A DNA stretch of 64,000 nucleotides. Source: Brachypodium distachyon (Eukaryota; Streptophyta; Magnoliopsida; Poales; Poaceae). The translations under genes were made by a program, and so were the position numbers. Where the stretch lies: the NCBI RefSeq assembly GCF_000005505.3, contig NC_016131.3, forward strand, positions 50,701,355-50,765,354, written 5' to 3'. The notes below the pieces were generated by a model, which worked only from the letters and a program-made list of their open reading frames with translations, did no database searches and had not been told where the DNA came from. Below are positions 1 through 12,759 of the stretch, piece by piece (position 1 is the first letter of the stretch; each line of letters begins with the position of its first letter).

Positions 1-232
1 TGTATTTCCTTTCAACCTCTTTGTTGGATAAAACCAGCAAGTTCCTGCACCACTTGACTGCGACCATTACTCGGCTACAGGAATCAAAGACGATTTTCAG
101 GTTTCATCACCCTGCAGGCATAACACACAGAAGATAAGATTTCGACAAGCCCTTCCGGGAGTATTTCCAATCACATGATAATTTAGTTACTTGGTTGCTA
201 CAACACTGGTGATGAGCTATGCTTAAAATTCA

Positions 233-3200
233 TCAATAGTTTCTACCTTGTTCTGTCTTATGTTCCAACAGACTATCCCAGCGGCTTTTGAGGATCTCAT
301 ATGCGTCTGGACATGGAATAGCTATTACAGAGGAGCTGCCGTTAGTTGGCAGCTCGATCACCAGACCCAACCGTAGCAGCGTCTCCATAGCTTTGTCGAT
401 AGGCATTTCAATCTAAAAGAAAATCAGAAGCTCGCTTAATGAATTCATGACAGACAGAAAACACAATGAAAGGTATCAACTCCCACCTTCGCCTTAAATT
501 TCTCGTACATAAACTGCTCGCAGGCATCTCTGATGCTTGCGCGAGATGACACCTGCATGGAAAAAGAATCAATAAAACGTGACTAAAGTATCGTGTAATG
601 AAAGGAAGCATGGTTTCCAAAGAAAAGCAAGCATGCATACCTGATACTTCTTTCTGCAGAGCAACATAGCATATGCCAACAGTGCTTCCTTATACTGTAC
701 AGAAAACAATCATGGAGAGAGTTCCCTTGCTCAAATACAGAGTGACATGCACAAAACTATGCTTTTGACTGTCCATTGAATGTTACCTGTTGTTGCTCAG
801 AAGCATCGAGAAGAAAGTAAACTGAACCAAAGCCACTTGCTAATGTCTTTTCATAGAGCGTCTTATTGACCAGAAGCTGGAAAAGAGATATATTTGTGAA
901 CTTCAAATTCCTATGCAAACATCGAAATAATGTAAATGATTCACCTGGTATCTATCTCTGGTCTGTTTGTAGCCTAGTGTCACACGGAACACAAGTATTG
1001 CAAGTGCAGTAAAAGCAGCTATATCAAGAAGAAAAGCTGACCTGCATTGTCATAGAAGATATAAAAAAAGGTTACTTGTTTTGTTAATATAAAAACGAAA
1101 ATCCCTAGAATTACTGATACGAAAGAACTACATACTTACGGGGACGAGGCTAAACTCTCAAATTTGTAGTTGACAACATATGCCAACAATCCTATTACGG
1201 TAGCTATATCCAGCCGTACCTTTATTAAAGAAAAAACTATCAACAAACCGAAGTGCAGGACAGAAAAAGAATAGTTCAATTATTATTTCGGATAAAGAGA
1301 TAATAACATAAAATATTGATCAGAGAATTACTGTATCAAGGATGCGGAAGGACAACTTCTTGTGAGGAAAAACCACCTACAGACAAAGTTCAGATGTTGT
1401 TAGTATAGTTTTTGCAATATCCTCTTAATGCAAAAACACACACTTCTCTTTCATTTTCTCAAAAGACAAAAGTGTTATGATGCCGATATATATTCTGAAC
1501 AGTGCAGAGGCTTTTTCAGGTTGTTGGCTGTATCAGCACTTAAACTGTATGTTTTACCCAAATTTTCCATCTAAGTACCATAAAAGATACTCAAATGATT
1601 TTTCCACAAGTCTGAGAAACTGAGACTCTTACTGGCAAATCTGGGATGGGTATTTTCTCGTAAATTTTCAACTGTGGCGGTAGCATCTCTGATTTGCCCC
1701 TCTCATTGCTTTCAGTAGCATCATCAGAATAAAGTATGATCAGTTCTTGAAATGCTGGTTCCTGGCAAAGAACAAAATGGAATAATGTATCTTCTTTGCA
1801 AACTATTTTTTTAAAGTAACATTTCTGCATATTATTGGCATCACATAGCAAATACAAAGACAATAACACATGGTTATCTGAATACGGTCAGTGTTTTGCA
1901 ATGAAAATATGTCTTGTGAATTTGGGGGCAAAGGTTGTGTGCACGTAAACTGTGTCATCTGAACCGTCTCGTCTGGTTTGGTCTCATCATGCAAGGTGTT
2001 CCATGTCCATATATAAGACTACATAGAGGTAGAGCACACCAGTCCTATTTGTGCATGCGATGGAGAATTTGAGCATATGACAATGCCCAAGCATTTAACA
2101 AATTAATATGAAACCACTCTACCCTCTCTTGACATGGCGAATACTCTACATAGATGGACATTTTATGTTCATCACCAACTAGTAAGAAAGGGGTGTTCAG
2201 AAATCAAAATACAGTTTCCCAGATACCTGCAGAGTAGACTTGCCAAATAGAATGGCAAAAGAAGCTTTAACTATCTCCCAAACATTGTTGTCACAAGATT
2301 CTATGCTTGCTGGCTCCCATATATTTGCAAGGGTAATTCTAGGCAGGAAATTAGGCCTGTAGAAAAAGCAGGATATATTTCATAAAGTTCATGGACACTG
2401 AATGGTGAAGTACCAAAGTAAGCACACCAAATTAACAGGGAAATATTATTCAGATATAATTTGCCAAGCAACAATTTTAGTGTTAATCATAGCAAACTTC
2501 TTTCAAGAACTACATTTCCAAAAAGAAAGAAACCGAGGAATAAGGGCAACAGCAGTACTTCTAGACTTCTGGGGCTTGGAAGGATGTGGACTAGGCTTCG
2601 AAAAATATGGAAGTTTATAATAAGCACATGGTTATGAGGTTCTTGGACAAACCTTAAGGCTGCACTAGTACTAGTGAAGATATAGATTAGCAAAAGGGAT
2701 ATAAAGCAGAAGTCAAAGAATAGAATAAGAAAACCAACAACTATTTGGGATCTAACCTCGCAGAGCCTTCAAAATGTTTTGTTTCAACATCAGAATTTAT
2801 CGTTGCTTCTGGCAGAGAAGGGATTAATCCTGTCCACGTAAGCAGTCTTCTTAGAAGTCTGCCACGAGGACCAACAGGTGACAGAAAACCTTCATAACGA
2901 GAAACTGCTCTCTGTGCAGCAATCCAAATAGGAAGATCTGCGTCTGGCAATTGATCAGAAATAGGCTTGTCCCATGATGAGTTTTCTATCAACAACAGTG
3001 AATTCTCTGCATAAGTTTGCTCTTTCAGCCAGAGCTTCAGTTTGTCAATCCAGATCTGAAACCCCTGGCTCCCTGTTGATCTTTTCAATGCCTGGTAATA
3101 ACTAAAATAATCACATAAAATTAGCTAAGTTGCTTATTCGATTAAATTAGGCAAAGCTCTCACCTTTGTTTCAACAACAAAAGTAGCTAAAAGTTCATAA

Positions 3201-4821
3201 GTACATGCCGAGTCATAAACAGGTCTAGTAGTCTACGATTGTGAGTTAAGACAAGTTATAACATGACTATCAATACAACATTTCCTAGATGTGGTGTAAA
3301 CTGCAGTACACAAATCATCACACTATTTATATGCTATCCTAACTTGGATGTTCTGGACAGTTCAGATTGAATTGATCTAAACGAGTAAATCTATAAATAA
3401 CTTAAATTGGAACACAACTGCATGTGACGCGACAAGATATAAAAGAATGTGACCAAATGAACTTATCAGGACGGGAAGATTGACTGACCTCATTGATCCA
3501 TTTCCCCAGTTTGGCCAAGGGTTTGGATAGGCTGAAGAAAATATTTTGTAATAGTTTTGACTGTAGGTAATCAAGTTTCTCTACCAACATTAGACCTTTC
3601 TGGCTCTCAGTTGCATACCCACGCCTGCAAAGATCAGGAAATCAGGAACTAGTCATATGGGAGCTCCATTTTCCATTTGTGTCTGTGTTCAATAGATTGA
3701 TAACAAAGCTAGGACCGAAACTCACCGGAATATTATCGCATTAGATTCGGCTGCCTTTTTCCAATCAACGTAAACCGGCAACGTTAAGATATAATCGCTG
3801 TTTAACGAGTAGGTCAATAGCAGATCTTGCGCGGAGAGTTCTTCGAACTGAGCATTGCGCAGAAGGTTCATGAAGGCACGCTGGAAATGAGTTGCGAAAG
3901 CAACTCTTTTTTTTTTCATCACACAAGTAGTGAACCATGATTAGCTGCTAGCAGTGCCAATTTAATTAGATGGTTCATGATAACTAAGTATGGAACTCTT
4001 TAAGTTTGGGTGGTAAATTACCTGGTGGGAGAAACAGGATCCGGGGACAACCCGAGTAGAGTTCTCCAGTCCAAGCTTCTAGAAAGAAACGATGTCCCGT
4101 CGGCATCCAGCTGGGTCATACTACCAAATAAGCCAGAGCTCTTGCCGTTCACCGCGGCCGCCGCTTGGCCACCGCCGGAGACTGGGGGGCTTTTTTGTTC
4201 ATCCTGCTCCTCCTGATTTGGTTGCGTGAGCGTGTAATAGGCGCGCATCTCCTCCAGCACTTCCTTGTGCTCAGCGTGCAGAACGGCGTCCAAGCACCTG
4301 CATCACAAGAAGAAGAAGAAATCGCAAGCTCTGTAAAATTCCCCATTTCTATCATTTCTTCATGGTGGTCTGGATAGAGGGTGGTGTACTTGCCTTGAGA
4401 AGCGCTTGAATTCCGCGGCGGCGGCGGTTTGGGGCTGGGAGGAGGGGAATAGGGAGAGGACGGCGTCGAGGAGCGCCGCCTTGGGGACAGCGATGTAGCG
4501 CTGCCGCGGCACGCTGATGCCGGAGATGCCTCCCTGCTTGTTATTACTACCTCCCTTCTCCTCTTCTTCGTACTGCTCCTTGTTCTGCTCTTCTTGCTCC
4601 TCGCCTTCGCTGGCATAGGAGGAGGGGTCCGGGCCGGAGTCGGAGCGGAGGGGCTCGAATCGGACGGGCGAGAGGTTGCCGACGGAGCAACGGGCCGTGG
4701 CGGAGAAGGAATAGGAGGAGGTGTGCTTAGTGGTAGCATACGCCGCCGTCGACGGCGGCGTGGAGAAGGAGGAGATCGGGATGGCGGGCGCCGGCGGCGG
4801 CTTGGCGCGCAGCAGGAGCAT
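233..4821 (-). CDS. DUF3754 / TMEM143-like organelle membrane protein, 14 exons, 741 aa
   Basis: Exons by hand splicing, 5' to 3' on the minus strand: 4821-4394, 4297-4022, 3905-3726, 3624-3489, 3091-2757, 2356-2227, 1761-1633, 1376-1332, 1219-1140, 1041-945, 876-787, 694-641, 552-487, 412-233. They sum to 2226 nt with no internal stop. The N-terminus (MLLLRAKPPPAPAIP) is rich in Ser, Ala and Pro and has few acidic residues, like a plastid or mitochondrial transit peptide. An acidic Glu-rich stretch follows. The middle has the conserved block with YVDWKKAAESNAIIFRRGYA. Two membrane helices lie at about residues 558-573 and 582-604, encoded by exons 9 and 10. The length fits plant DUF3754 proteins, whose biochemical role is unknown to me. 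Intron 1 has a GC donor (TCAAG|GCAAGT). Intron 2 uses an acceptor after a run of A, and this is the least certain junction. The gene is divergent from the NDUFAF6-like gene. Confidence 0.88.
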
Positions 4822-4894
4822 CCTTTCCTCGGTCGCGCGCCAAGGAAACGGAAACGGGTGGCGCGCAGCCGGATAACGCCCCCTCGCGGAGGCT

Positions 4895-5005
4895 GCCACG
4901 TGGGCCCTTTCTAGCGAGCTCGAAATGGGCCGGAGAACAAAAGCCTGCGGGCTCTCGGCCCAGTAAATATGCTCTGGTGGAAAGGCCAGAGAGAGGCCCA
5001 GAGCC
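4895..5005. promoter_or_regulatory. Shared divergent promoter with four site II boxes
   Basis: The start codon of the minus-strand DUF3754 gene (4821) and the probable first exon of the plus-strand NDUFAF6-like gene (ending near 5109) face away from each other across about 200 bp. TGGGCC or its complement GGCCCA occurs at 4901-4906, 4926-4931, 4957-4962 and 4995-5000. The first box overlaps a CACGTGGGC sequence. No TATA box is visible. In plants, clustered site II elements are known in promoters of nuclear genes for organelle and growth functions and are bound by TCP factors. That both genes share this control is inference. Confidence 0.55.
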
Positions 5006-5870
5006 AGAGGGCATCCACTTCTTCTGTTCCGTCGTCGGCTCCAGGCTCCGGCGGGCCGCACCGGCGATCTGATCTGCTCTCCGCCGGCCGCGCTCCCTCC
5101 ATCGCCGAGGTACGCTTCTCTTCCTCTTCCCCTTCCCCTCTCCTTCGCTCTCTGAGTTAGTCCTGCTCGTGCCGCTTAGCCCCTCCTCCCCTCTGCTCAC
5201 CTCGACCGCCGCCGTACGCTCCGCCGCAAACCGCTGCCACCTTCCCACGCGACCTCGCTTTCTTCCTCTCTGCTGCCCCTCCGCTGAACGGCGCCTACGC
5301 GTACTCCTTGTTCCATCCGCGCTCTCGCCGCCGTCATCACTCGCAGCTCAGTGAAGGCCTGGATCTCTCAAGACCTAAAGCTTATCTACTTTCTGCTCTG
5401 TCACTGTATTGCAATTGCTAGTCGAAATTCCGTCTGTTTCTGGTGTCGATGTGCCCCCCTTGTTGCCTCTAGTATATAGAGGCATTGTTACCATGGACAC
5501 CGTTCAGTTTGCTTAGGATTAATTGCACAGTTCCAGCGGTCATGTTCAATTTGGTTGCAATATACTGTATGCGCTAACTGAAACCGGCTTCAGAATCTCA
5601 AATGCTATCCCTCGTTTACTTGTTCCGCTACACAGGATTTAACCTAGTGCGACTTATTTATCATATCCACGAAATCCATGTTACTTTCCAAGTTAGCGAA
5701 GCAGATCTTGTGTTACGATTTTTGGTGGAAAACAATCATGTTATATACTTGCTGGTTTCCTTTGCCAGTAATTGATCTTTAGTAAACCAAACTTGTCGTG
5801 TATCACACTGAATGATTGTCTATATCTCCTGTTCACTGCAGGGCCTTGCTTCACATCTCAAGTAGGATTC

Positions 5871-6779
5871 ATGAGTGGCGGCCCTGCAGCAAGCGGTGGC
5901 CTACGAGCAGCGCTCTCGTACTGTGTCCAGCAAGTCCGCAGCTATGACTACCACAACTATCTCTGCCTCCTCCACCTGCCTCCATCCATGCGCAGGGCTG
6001 CATTCACCTTCAGGGCCTTCAATGTCGAGACAGCAAAGGCCATGGACGTCGTGTCGGACCCTAGGAAAGGCCTCATGCGCCTCCTGTGGTGGAAGGATGT
6101 GATCGATAAGATCTACGCAAACAAGCTGGTCGAGCACCCCGTTGCCCTGGCGCTCTCTTCAGTTCTCTCCGAGCAGAAGATCAGCAAGCATTGGCTCAAG
6201 AGGTCGCTGGAGGCAAGGATCAATGATGGAAACCGGGATGAGTATGCCATTCCAGAGACAATTGCAGAGTTGGAGAGGTATTCGGAAGACACCCAATCTA
6301 CCATCCTTTACATGACATTGCAAGCTGGTGGGATACAGTCCACCATTGCTGATCACGCCGCCTCGCACATTGGTAAAGCTAGTGGGTTGCTGTTGCTTCT
6401 CAAGGCACTGCCTCACCATGTAAACAAGCAAGGGAAGATACCATACATACCTGCAAGTGTGGCTGAGGAGTGCGGTCTGCTTAGGCAGGAGGGTGATCGA
6501 TCAGAGGTCAGAATGGGCGATGCACTCCCGGATGCAGTTTTCAAGGTTGCATCTGTTGCCGAAGCTCACCTGCAGAAAGCGCGGGAGCTGGCCTCATCTT
6601 TGCCAGCACAGGCAGCCCCAGTGCTCCTCCCAGCCGTGCCGACCCAAGTTCTTCTGGACTCCCTACGATGCCGTGAATTCAACGTCTTCGATTCACGCTT
6701 GTCCAAGGGAGTCCATGGCATATCTCCTCTGTGGTACCAGCTAAAGCTCAGCTGGCACGCATGGCGAAACAAGTACTGA
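5871..6779 (+). CDS. NDUFAF6: NDUFAF6-like complex I assembly factor (squalene/phytoene synthase fold), 302 aa
   Basis: A single coding exon starts at MSGGPAASGGLRAALSYCVQQVRSYD and ends at HAWRNKY. It has the squalene/phytoene synthase family pattern seen in NDUFAF6: YDYHNYLCLLHLPPSMRRAAFTFRAFN near the start, MRLLWWKDVID, then the helical core through PIPASVAEECGL-type sequence, and a C-terminal RLSKGVHGISPLWYQLKLSWHAWRN-like tail. In the NDUFAF6 branch these proteins act in mitochondrial complex I assembly rather than terpenoid synthesis. The start is chosen because a 3' splice site (CTGCAG at 5836-5841) precedes it. The matching donor (GCCGAG|GTACGC, 5110) implies a 5' UTR intron at 5110-5841. 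An upstream in-frame ATG at 5772 lies in that intron and is rejected. The mature protein is probably imported into mitochondria; no strong presequence is obvious. Confidence 0.85.
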   Translation: MSGGPAASGGLRAALSYCVQQVRSYDYHNYLCLLHLPPSMRRAAFTFRAFNVETAKAMDVVSDPRKGLMRLLWWKDVIDKIYANKLVEHPVALALSSVLSEQKISKHWLKRSLEARINDGNRDEYAIPETIAELERYSEDTQSTILYMTLQAGGIQSTIADHAASHIGKASGLLLLLKALPHHVNKQGKIPYIPASVAEECGLLRQEGDRSEVRMGDALPDAVFKVASVAEAHLQKARELASSLPAQAAPVLLPAVPTQVLLDSLRCREFNVFDSRLSKGVHGISPLWYQLKLSWHAWRNKY

Positions 6780-9700
6780 ATTCATCCATAGAGTGCAAGT
6801 TGTGTTTGTCAAAAGCTCGGATCAGTGTGTTTTAGCTCAGACTAAATCCGGAGTATCAGTTTACCAAAATGTAATAAGGTTGGTGGAAGAAAAAAAGACT
6901 CTGCATTGCCATTGCTGCAACTTTCTGTCTCTGAGAAATTATGTAGTGGCTTCTTCCTTCTTGTGATTGTTTGTTTTGTTTGTAACCCAAATTTTACATG
7001 AGGTGGATGCATGTCTTCTGTTGAGTTTGTTCTTCAGTTCTTTCCCTTGCCCAGATTAAGTATACTCAATTACTTGTTGCTGATGATTAAGCGAGTAATT
7101 TAATTTAGGCAAGGAAAACAAGTTCCTCATTGTAACAATAACTAGTGTATATACCAAGTTACCAACCTCATATTTGGCTTGCAGCAACTATATTTGACTT
7201 CATTATGTCAGCTACAGTTAGGTAGGATGGCACATCTCACTTTGCTTTTTCTATGTTGCTTCTATTTGCATATTTGTATGCCTCAGAAATAAGTAAATAA
7301 CGACAAGTTTTGCACTGATCCTGTTCTTTGAATCTGTGCTTCAACTGTTGTTAGATCCATTGCTCCCCTGTTTCTTTTATGATCTCTCTTACCTTCCCTG
7401 GTGGCTGAGAGATTCTTGCAGTAGGTGTACCATGCTGTCTTCTGCAAACTTACAATGAATTAAAACTTTACTCTTGCTGCAAATACCATGTGAACTGTGA
7501 TGTTTCAGCACCTGTTTGGCCTCCTGTTTATTGCCATTTAACAGTAGCCTTCTTTTCTTTATGACAAAAAGGCCCCACGATTATTTACATTGCAGCCTTT
7601 TGCTTCTTTTGATGACTATCGATTCTTACCACTGTAAAGTTTTTACCAGTCACCAGGATATGCCTAAGAAACTTAGCAGATCACTGACAATGTTCCAAAA
7701 AGTCACGCAGCCTCATCAATGTTCAACTTTCTGAGAGCATCAGGTAAATGAACAACACATATTGTCACAAATCTGGAGTCTGGAGAGGTATGACACATCT
7801 CGTGGAGGTCACTCTTCGCTTAGCTTATGCCGTTTGAATTACTGTGTGAAGCAAAACAGTTCTGATTCTATAATATATCTTTTTATGCTTGAACTGCAAA
7901 ATGGAATCCCAATTTCATCAACAAAGAAGAAAACAATGACGGTTTCTTATATCAGTTTTAATGACGTGGCTTGATTTATTATTTTCCTGGAATCTTGTTT
8001 TTACTGTTCTGCTGAGATAGAAAGTGATTACTTGGTCAGGTTTGTTTGCATTGCTGCTGGACGGGATTGTGGCTGAATTCTGTATGCCCCCCTGTATCAA
8101 GGTAACTAACACGTCGTCTTATTTCAAAGAAAGACTAATTACTTTATAACCTGAGAAAATTCTTGCACTTAATGAGTATACCTGCAACAAAACTCTGCTG
8201 TGTAATGCTGTATTAGCTCTGGGCAAGACAACTAAAATATGGATAAGTAGTTAAGCAGATCTTGTTTCGCACTTCGAAGTTTGGATAAGTTCAGCACCCT
8301 GCATTGGGAAGTCAATAAAGTAACAAAGCACCACTGGGAGGTGCTTGGGGTTTAGGACAAACAACTGTGCTCACGCTTAAAAGTAACTCAACCTAGCCTT
8401 TTCCATTGGGGTTCTTTATCCTTACTTTTTTCTGGATGTTTGGTCCCTGGTGGAGTAAACAGCAATCACTGAGGGAAGAAGCATTGTCCCCTTCCTGGTT
8501 GGCCCCCAAGTGAGCTCCACACCACATGCGTGCTTGCCCCTCCCTTGAGAGCTAGTCCCGTATATATTATTGCTTGCTTGTACCTAGGCACTGGTCTTCA
8601 TGTGTGGTTGTGTCTATTCCCAACTCGACTCATGAGTATATTGCATTGCTGCTGGGCCAAGGTTGCTGTATGTAAGCATGCCGCAGTAATTCCAGGCAAG
8701 ATACACACGGCAATTATTGTTGCATTTGCTGCTACTGTAGACGGTAGCATTGGTGTTCCCGATCCCAGCAGCAAGAGCAAGGGCAGCCGAGTTACGACTA
8801 GTTTCGGAATCAGGACTCGGCCCAATTTTCCTTTTAACCTGATCAGTCCGCCAGGTTATATTCAGTTTAACCAAAGCTTTCGGAAACCATGATAACAGTT
8901 AACTCTGTTGCAATATATATCGTTAGGACTTATGTGGGTCTATATATATACATGGTTATGATAAACAGTAAACCATGGAAACAGTCTGTAGTCGATTTTT
9001 TTCCTGTATTGTGTCACATGAGGGCTGAGGCACCACATAGTTTTCTTTATATAATGGGAAAAGCTCTCCCAGCCTCTGTATCAAGAGATCCACACATCCA
9101 ACACAAGTATTTTGAGATTTTGGGACATGTTTTCTTGTTGAAAATGTGCTGTGTTTGTTAGTATGTGATGCCTGCGCATGTGGCTTGACATCACCAAAAT
9201 GAAATCAAGTATGCTTGCGTTTGGTGGCTTCTTCACTAAGCATGGTCAAAGGTGTGGGCACGTATGCTTGATCATAAGATCAATCATGGCACCAGGGAGT
9301 TTAGAGTTAAGACTAACCTAAACCGATGGCATCTGGAAAGGAACACCTGTATTCTTATGGCTTCTCGCAGTCCGCATACCCCAGGTAGAAAGAATAGATC
9401 GAGCTGAAGTTTTTTTGTCTTCTTTGTTTTCCCAAGTTGCACTCTATTGACGATTCTGTGAATCAGATATTTCATTTCCCTTGTTCTGCAGCTGTAACAA
9501 AGCTATTTTCCAGAAGAAAAATAGCATCTTCTTGTGGAGCTGAACAGAATGGAACAGAAATGGCATCTTGATCTGAATTGAGTGGCGTATCCTGTGGATC
9601 TCAGTGGTTCGACTAATTTCTGAGACAGATGGAATAAAATAGGGTGATCTTGTTACGTTTGGCAAATGTTGGATCTCTGCATTCATGATTCCATGATACA

Positions 9701-12700
9701 TGCATACTCCTCCAGCATGGGATGAGCACAATAATGAAGTAAGTACAAGGATAATCTTTCCTTCATTTTGTACAGTTTCTTAGTTTCTTATGCAATAGCT
9801 GGAGAATTCTTTGTAAGAACGTCTAGATGGGTAACATATATAGGATCTACTTTTTTTTTTGCTTGGGAATAATAAGGGCATATGCATCTTGTTCAATAGT
9901 ATATAACACGCTAGATATGCAGTGTGAAAACAGCATAGTAGTAGTATATATGTAGGATTAATTAGGGAGATACACAGAAGGGTTTGCATGATGGGTCTCA
10001 CATGAGAGCTTTCACGCAGGCATCATTTTATCTTGCTCTACAAACAAACATCACCATCGATCTCTCCTCTGTCTCTCTCTCTACTTAATTATCCCTCCCT
10101 CATCTCATCCTCATGCACGTTCCTGCCGACCTGGTTCCCAACAACACTCCTCCTGCCTTTTCCACACCTTCTTTTCAACCTCATACACGCGCAAATAATT
10201 ATATCATATTGTGTTCCCCCCCTGCCCTTTTTCTTCTTCTCTGAATCCACAGCCACTGACATGCTGGTCAGTAAGACTTGATGCATTGTGTTTCTTCCAT
10301 CATGCCATTTGCTTTCACACAAACTGAAACAGCAGTGAGTGGTGAGAGGTGTGATATGCATGCATGCGTGCATTGCATGGCTGCTTGTAGTGAAGTTGTG
10401 TGGTTCGTTCTTGCATGCACTATATAAGCCAGCCAGCCAGCCAGAAGCTAAGTTGGTGGGAGGCATGCATGTCTTTGGTTGCCTCTCATGCATGTTTGCC
10501 ATCCCCTTAAAGCAACGGCTCCCCCTGCTTGCGCGCCCCGGCCGGGCCTTCGTTGGTACCACTCGATCCCATAAGAGGTCGCTATCTCATCTCAAGCTTT
10601 CTTGTCCGTAATGCTGTCATCTACTTGCTGCTGAGCTTCACATCATCCCTTGGCCCATAATCACCAGCATGTTCTCTCTGGTAAGTATTCATGCATAACT
10701 ATTCCTCCCTTCTTTTGCCACGTCATTAACTAACCTAGTTAATATATATCGCATGGTTGCTCTTTTAATAAATTTTACCTGATGGCTCGAGATATATGCA
10801 ACCAGGCTAGAGACCTAGCAAGATTATCTTTGTAGATATATCCTTCTGAAGAAAATGATATGCTTTGCTTTTAAATTCATTTCTTACCTTAATTAATTTG
10901 TATGCAACTATCTGAATGTAATCTTATGAAAGTAGAGTTATTGTTTTCCCTGATTGATAGAGCTATACCTTGCTCCTTCTCAAGGGAAGTTTTATGAGTA
11001 GCTAGCTAGTTGGATGGCAGATTATCCAAACCTGTCATAAACTCATAATGTTACCGCTCCATGCTAATATGTAGCATGGATAATTTTCACCCATCGTCGT
11101 TTTCAAGTTTGTTGAAGTGATTCACACATGACATGTGTTTATTATGTATGATGTCAAGTTAAGTTGGGGTTTTTCCTCTTTAGCATACTGATCTAACATG
11201 ATAATCACTGTTTTTGAACTAAGCTGTTTCTTTCCAATCAAATTTGTAAATATTATTGTTCTGCTCTAGAACTGTCCGTTCCCTGTGACTATATGACGTG
11301 TGTTGTAGTGAGTTATGTGTTATCTACTTCAGTACTTGTTTTCGGTATCATTTCTGTGCTAGTAGCGAGAATCTTGACAGAGACCAACATTCCTCACTGA
11401 TTCCATGAGTTATTCCAGGACTCTGCCTGGGAGAATGCCTGATTGTATTTCCTTGTTGATGTAGGTACTCTCATAGTATAGTAGAACATAACCCGCGTTG
11501 AACTTGATAAAACAATGCAAAGAACATGTTAGACTAAAATTCCTGGTTCATCATTAAGAAATAACTGAACATGCATCCAGAGACCTAGGTAACTTTCTAG
11601 GTGATACGCCTGAGCTGCATATAATCCGAAGTTGGTTTTTGTCTATCCCATAGCCCTTTGTTTACATGAAAGAAAGAATTAGCAGATGATGAGCTGAATG
11701 CATACTCACATGCATCCATACAGAGAAGAATGATGGCCCATCCTTTGGACCACAGAGGTAGAACGATTAGTCATCCTTATTTAGATTAAGTAAGTGTCAC
11801 ACACAGTATTTAGATCTTTTCTTGTTTATTTCAATGTAATTTAATGTTCTTCTGTGATCTACTTGTTCTTGATAATCTCTATACTAAATTAGCTGGTAGA
11901 TTTTAAAATTGTTACTGTACTTGTATCGAGAAAAAGCATGGAAGTACTAGAAACATTTAAGGCCACGAGTATATATAAACATCTTCTTAGAATCATAACA
12001 AGGTCAAGTTCTTTTTTTTTGCGGGGTGATAACAAGGTGAAGTTGATCTGCTGAACTTTTTTGTTCTATGACACGTGGTTTATAGCAAGAAAATCCTATA
12101 GGATATGTTTTATCTATAAGACAGTCCTTGTGTAAGCCAGTTAATTCTTCACTACTCTGTTGTACACATGGTCTCAGCAGGAAATAGACATTTTGGTAGT
12201 GCAAATGGCATGACAGTAGAGCATTAGACACTGGTGTAGATGAGACAATTCGTTTTTTTTGGGTTTCATAAAACATATGTACATTATATGCATTATATTA
12301 TATATATGATATGATTTAAGAATTTTGAGTTAGCAAAATTGTCACGAAACTATTTCTCTTCAGGTAAAATGCCATGTAAAAAAGAATATAAATGAGCATT
12401 GATGTTTGTGCATACTGGTACAGGCATGGTTGTCAAGTTCATTGAAAAACCAACAGCTTATACAATCGCATCACCTTCTACAAATCATACTTGATGAAGT
12501 TTCTATGTTCTCCATGCTCTTATTTCGTATATGTAGCAACACGGTGATCATTATATTTAGTACAACGCACTGAAACACGTAAGCAGCGTACAGTACTACA
12601 CACATCATATTACAGTCTTATATTTACATGGTACTATGTAAATCAAATTACTTATCTGTCCAATAATTGATATCACATGATGATCATCATCATCCTTATT

Positions 12701-12759
12701 ATTATAGCTCCTTAAGATAATAATTATGTATGAGATACTATATTTGATTAAGGGCATCG
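6780..12759. other. Intergenic region, no protein gene seen
   Basis: About 6 kb between two tail-to-tail genes. The first few hundred bases are the 3' UTR of the NDUFAF6-like gene. The rest is AT-rich with only short random frames. A (CAGC)n run lies at 10428-10442 beside a TATA-like box. I see no recognisable transposon ends or RNA gene. Confidence 0.5.
10419..10428 (+). promoter_or_regulatory. TATA-like box, possible non-coding transcript start
   Basis: The sequence CACTATATAAGCC fits a plant TATA consensus (TATAWA). It is followed by about 250 bp of mixed-GC sequence with no long frame and then a plausible splice donor (TCTCTG|GTAAGT, near 10681). No coding exon follows. This could start a non-coding transcript, but nothing else supports it. 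Confidence 0.25.

Noticed and set aside
5772..5870. Upstream ATG extending the NDUFAF6-like protein by 33 residues
   Set aside because: The extension crosses a clear 3' splice site at 5841 and looks like intron sequence.
10430..10620. Candidate known microRNA precursor
   Set aside because: I compared it with the common grass miRNA sequences I remember and found only weak partial similarity, with no good star pairing.
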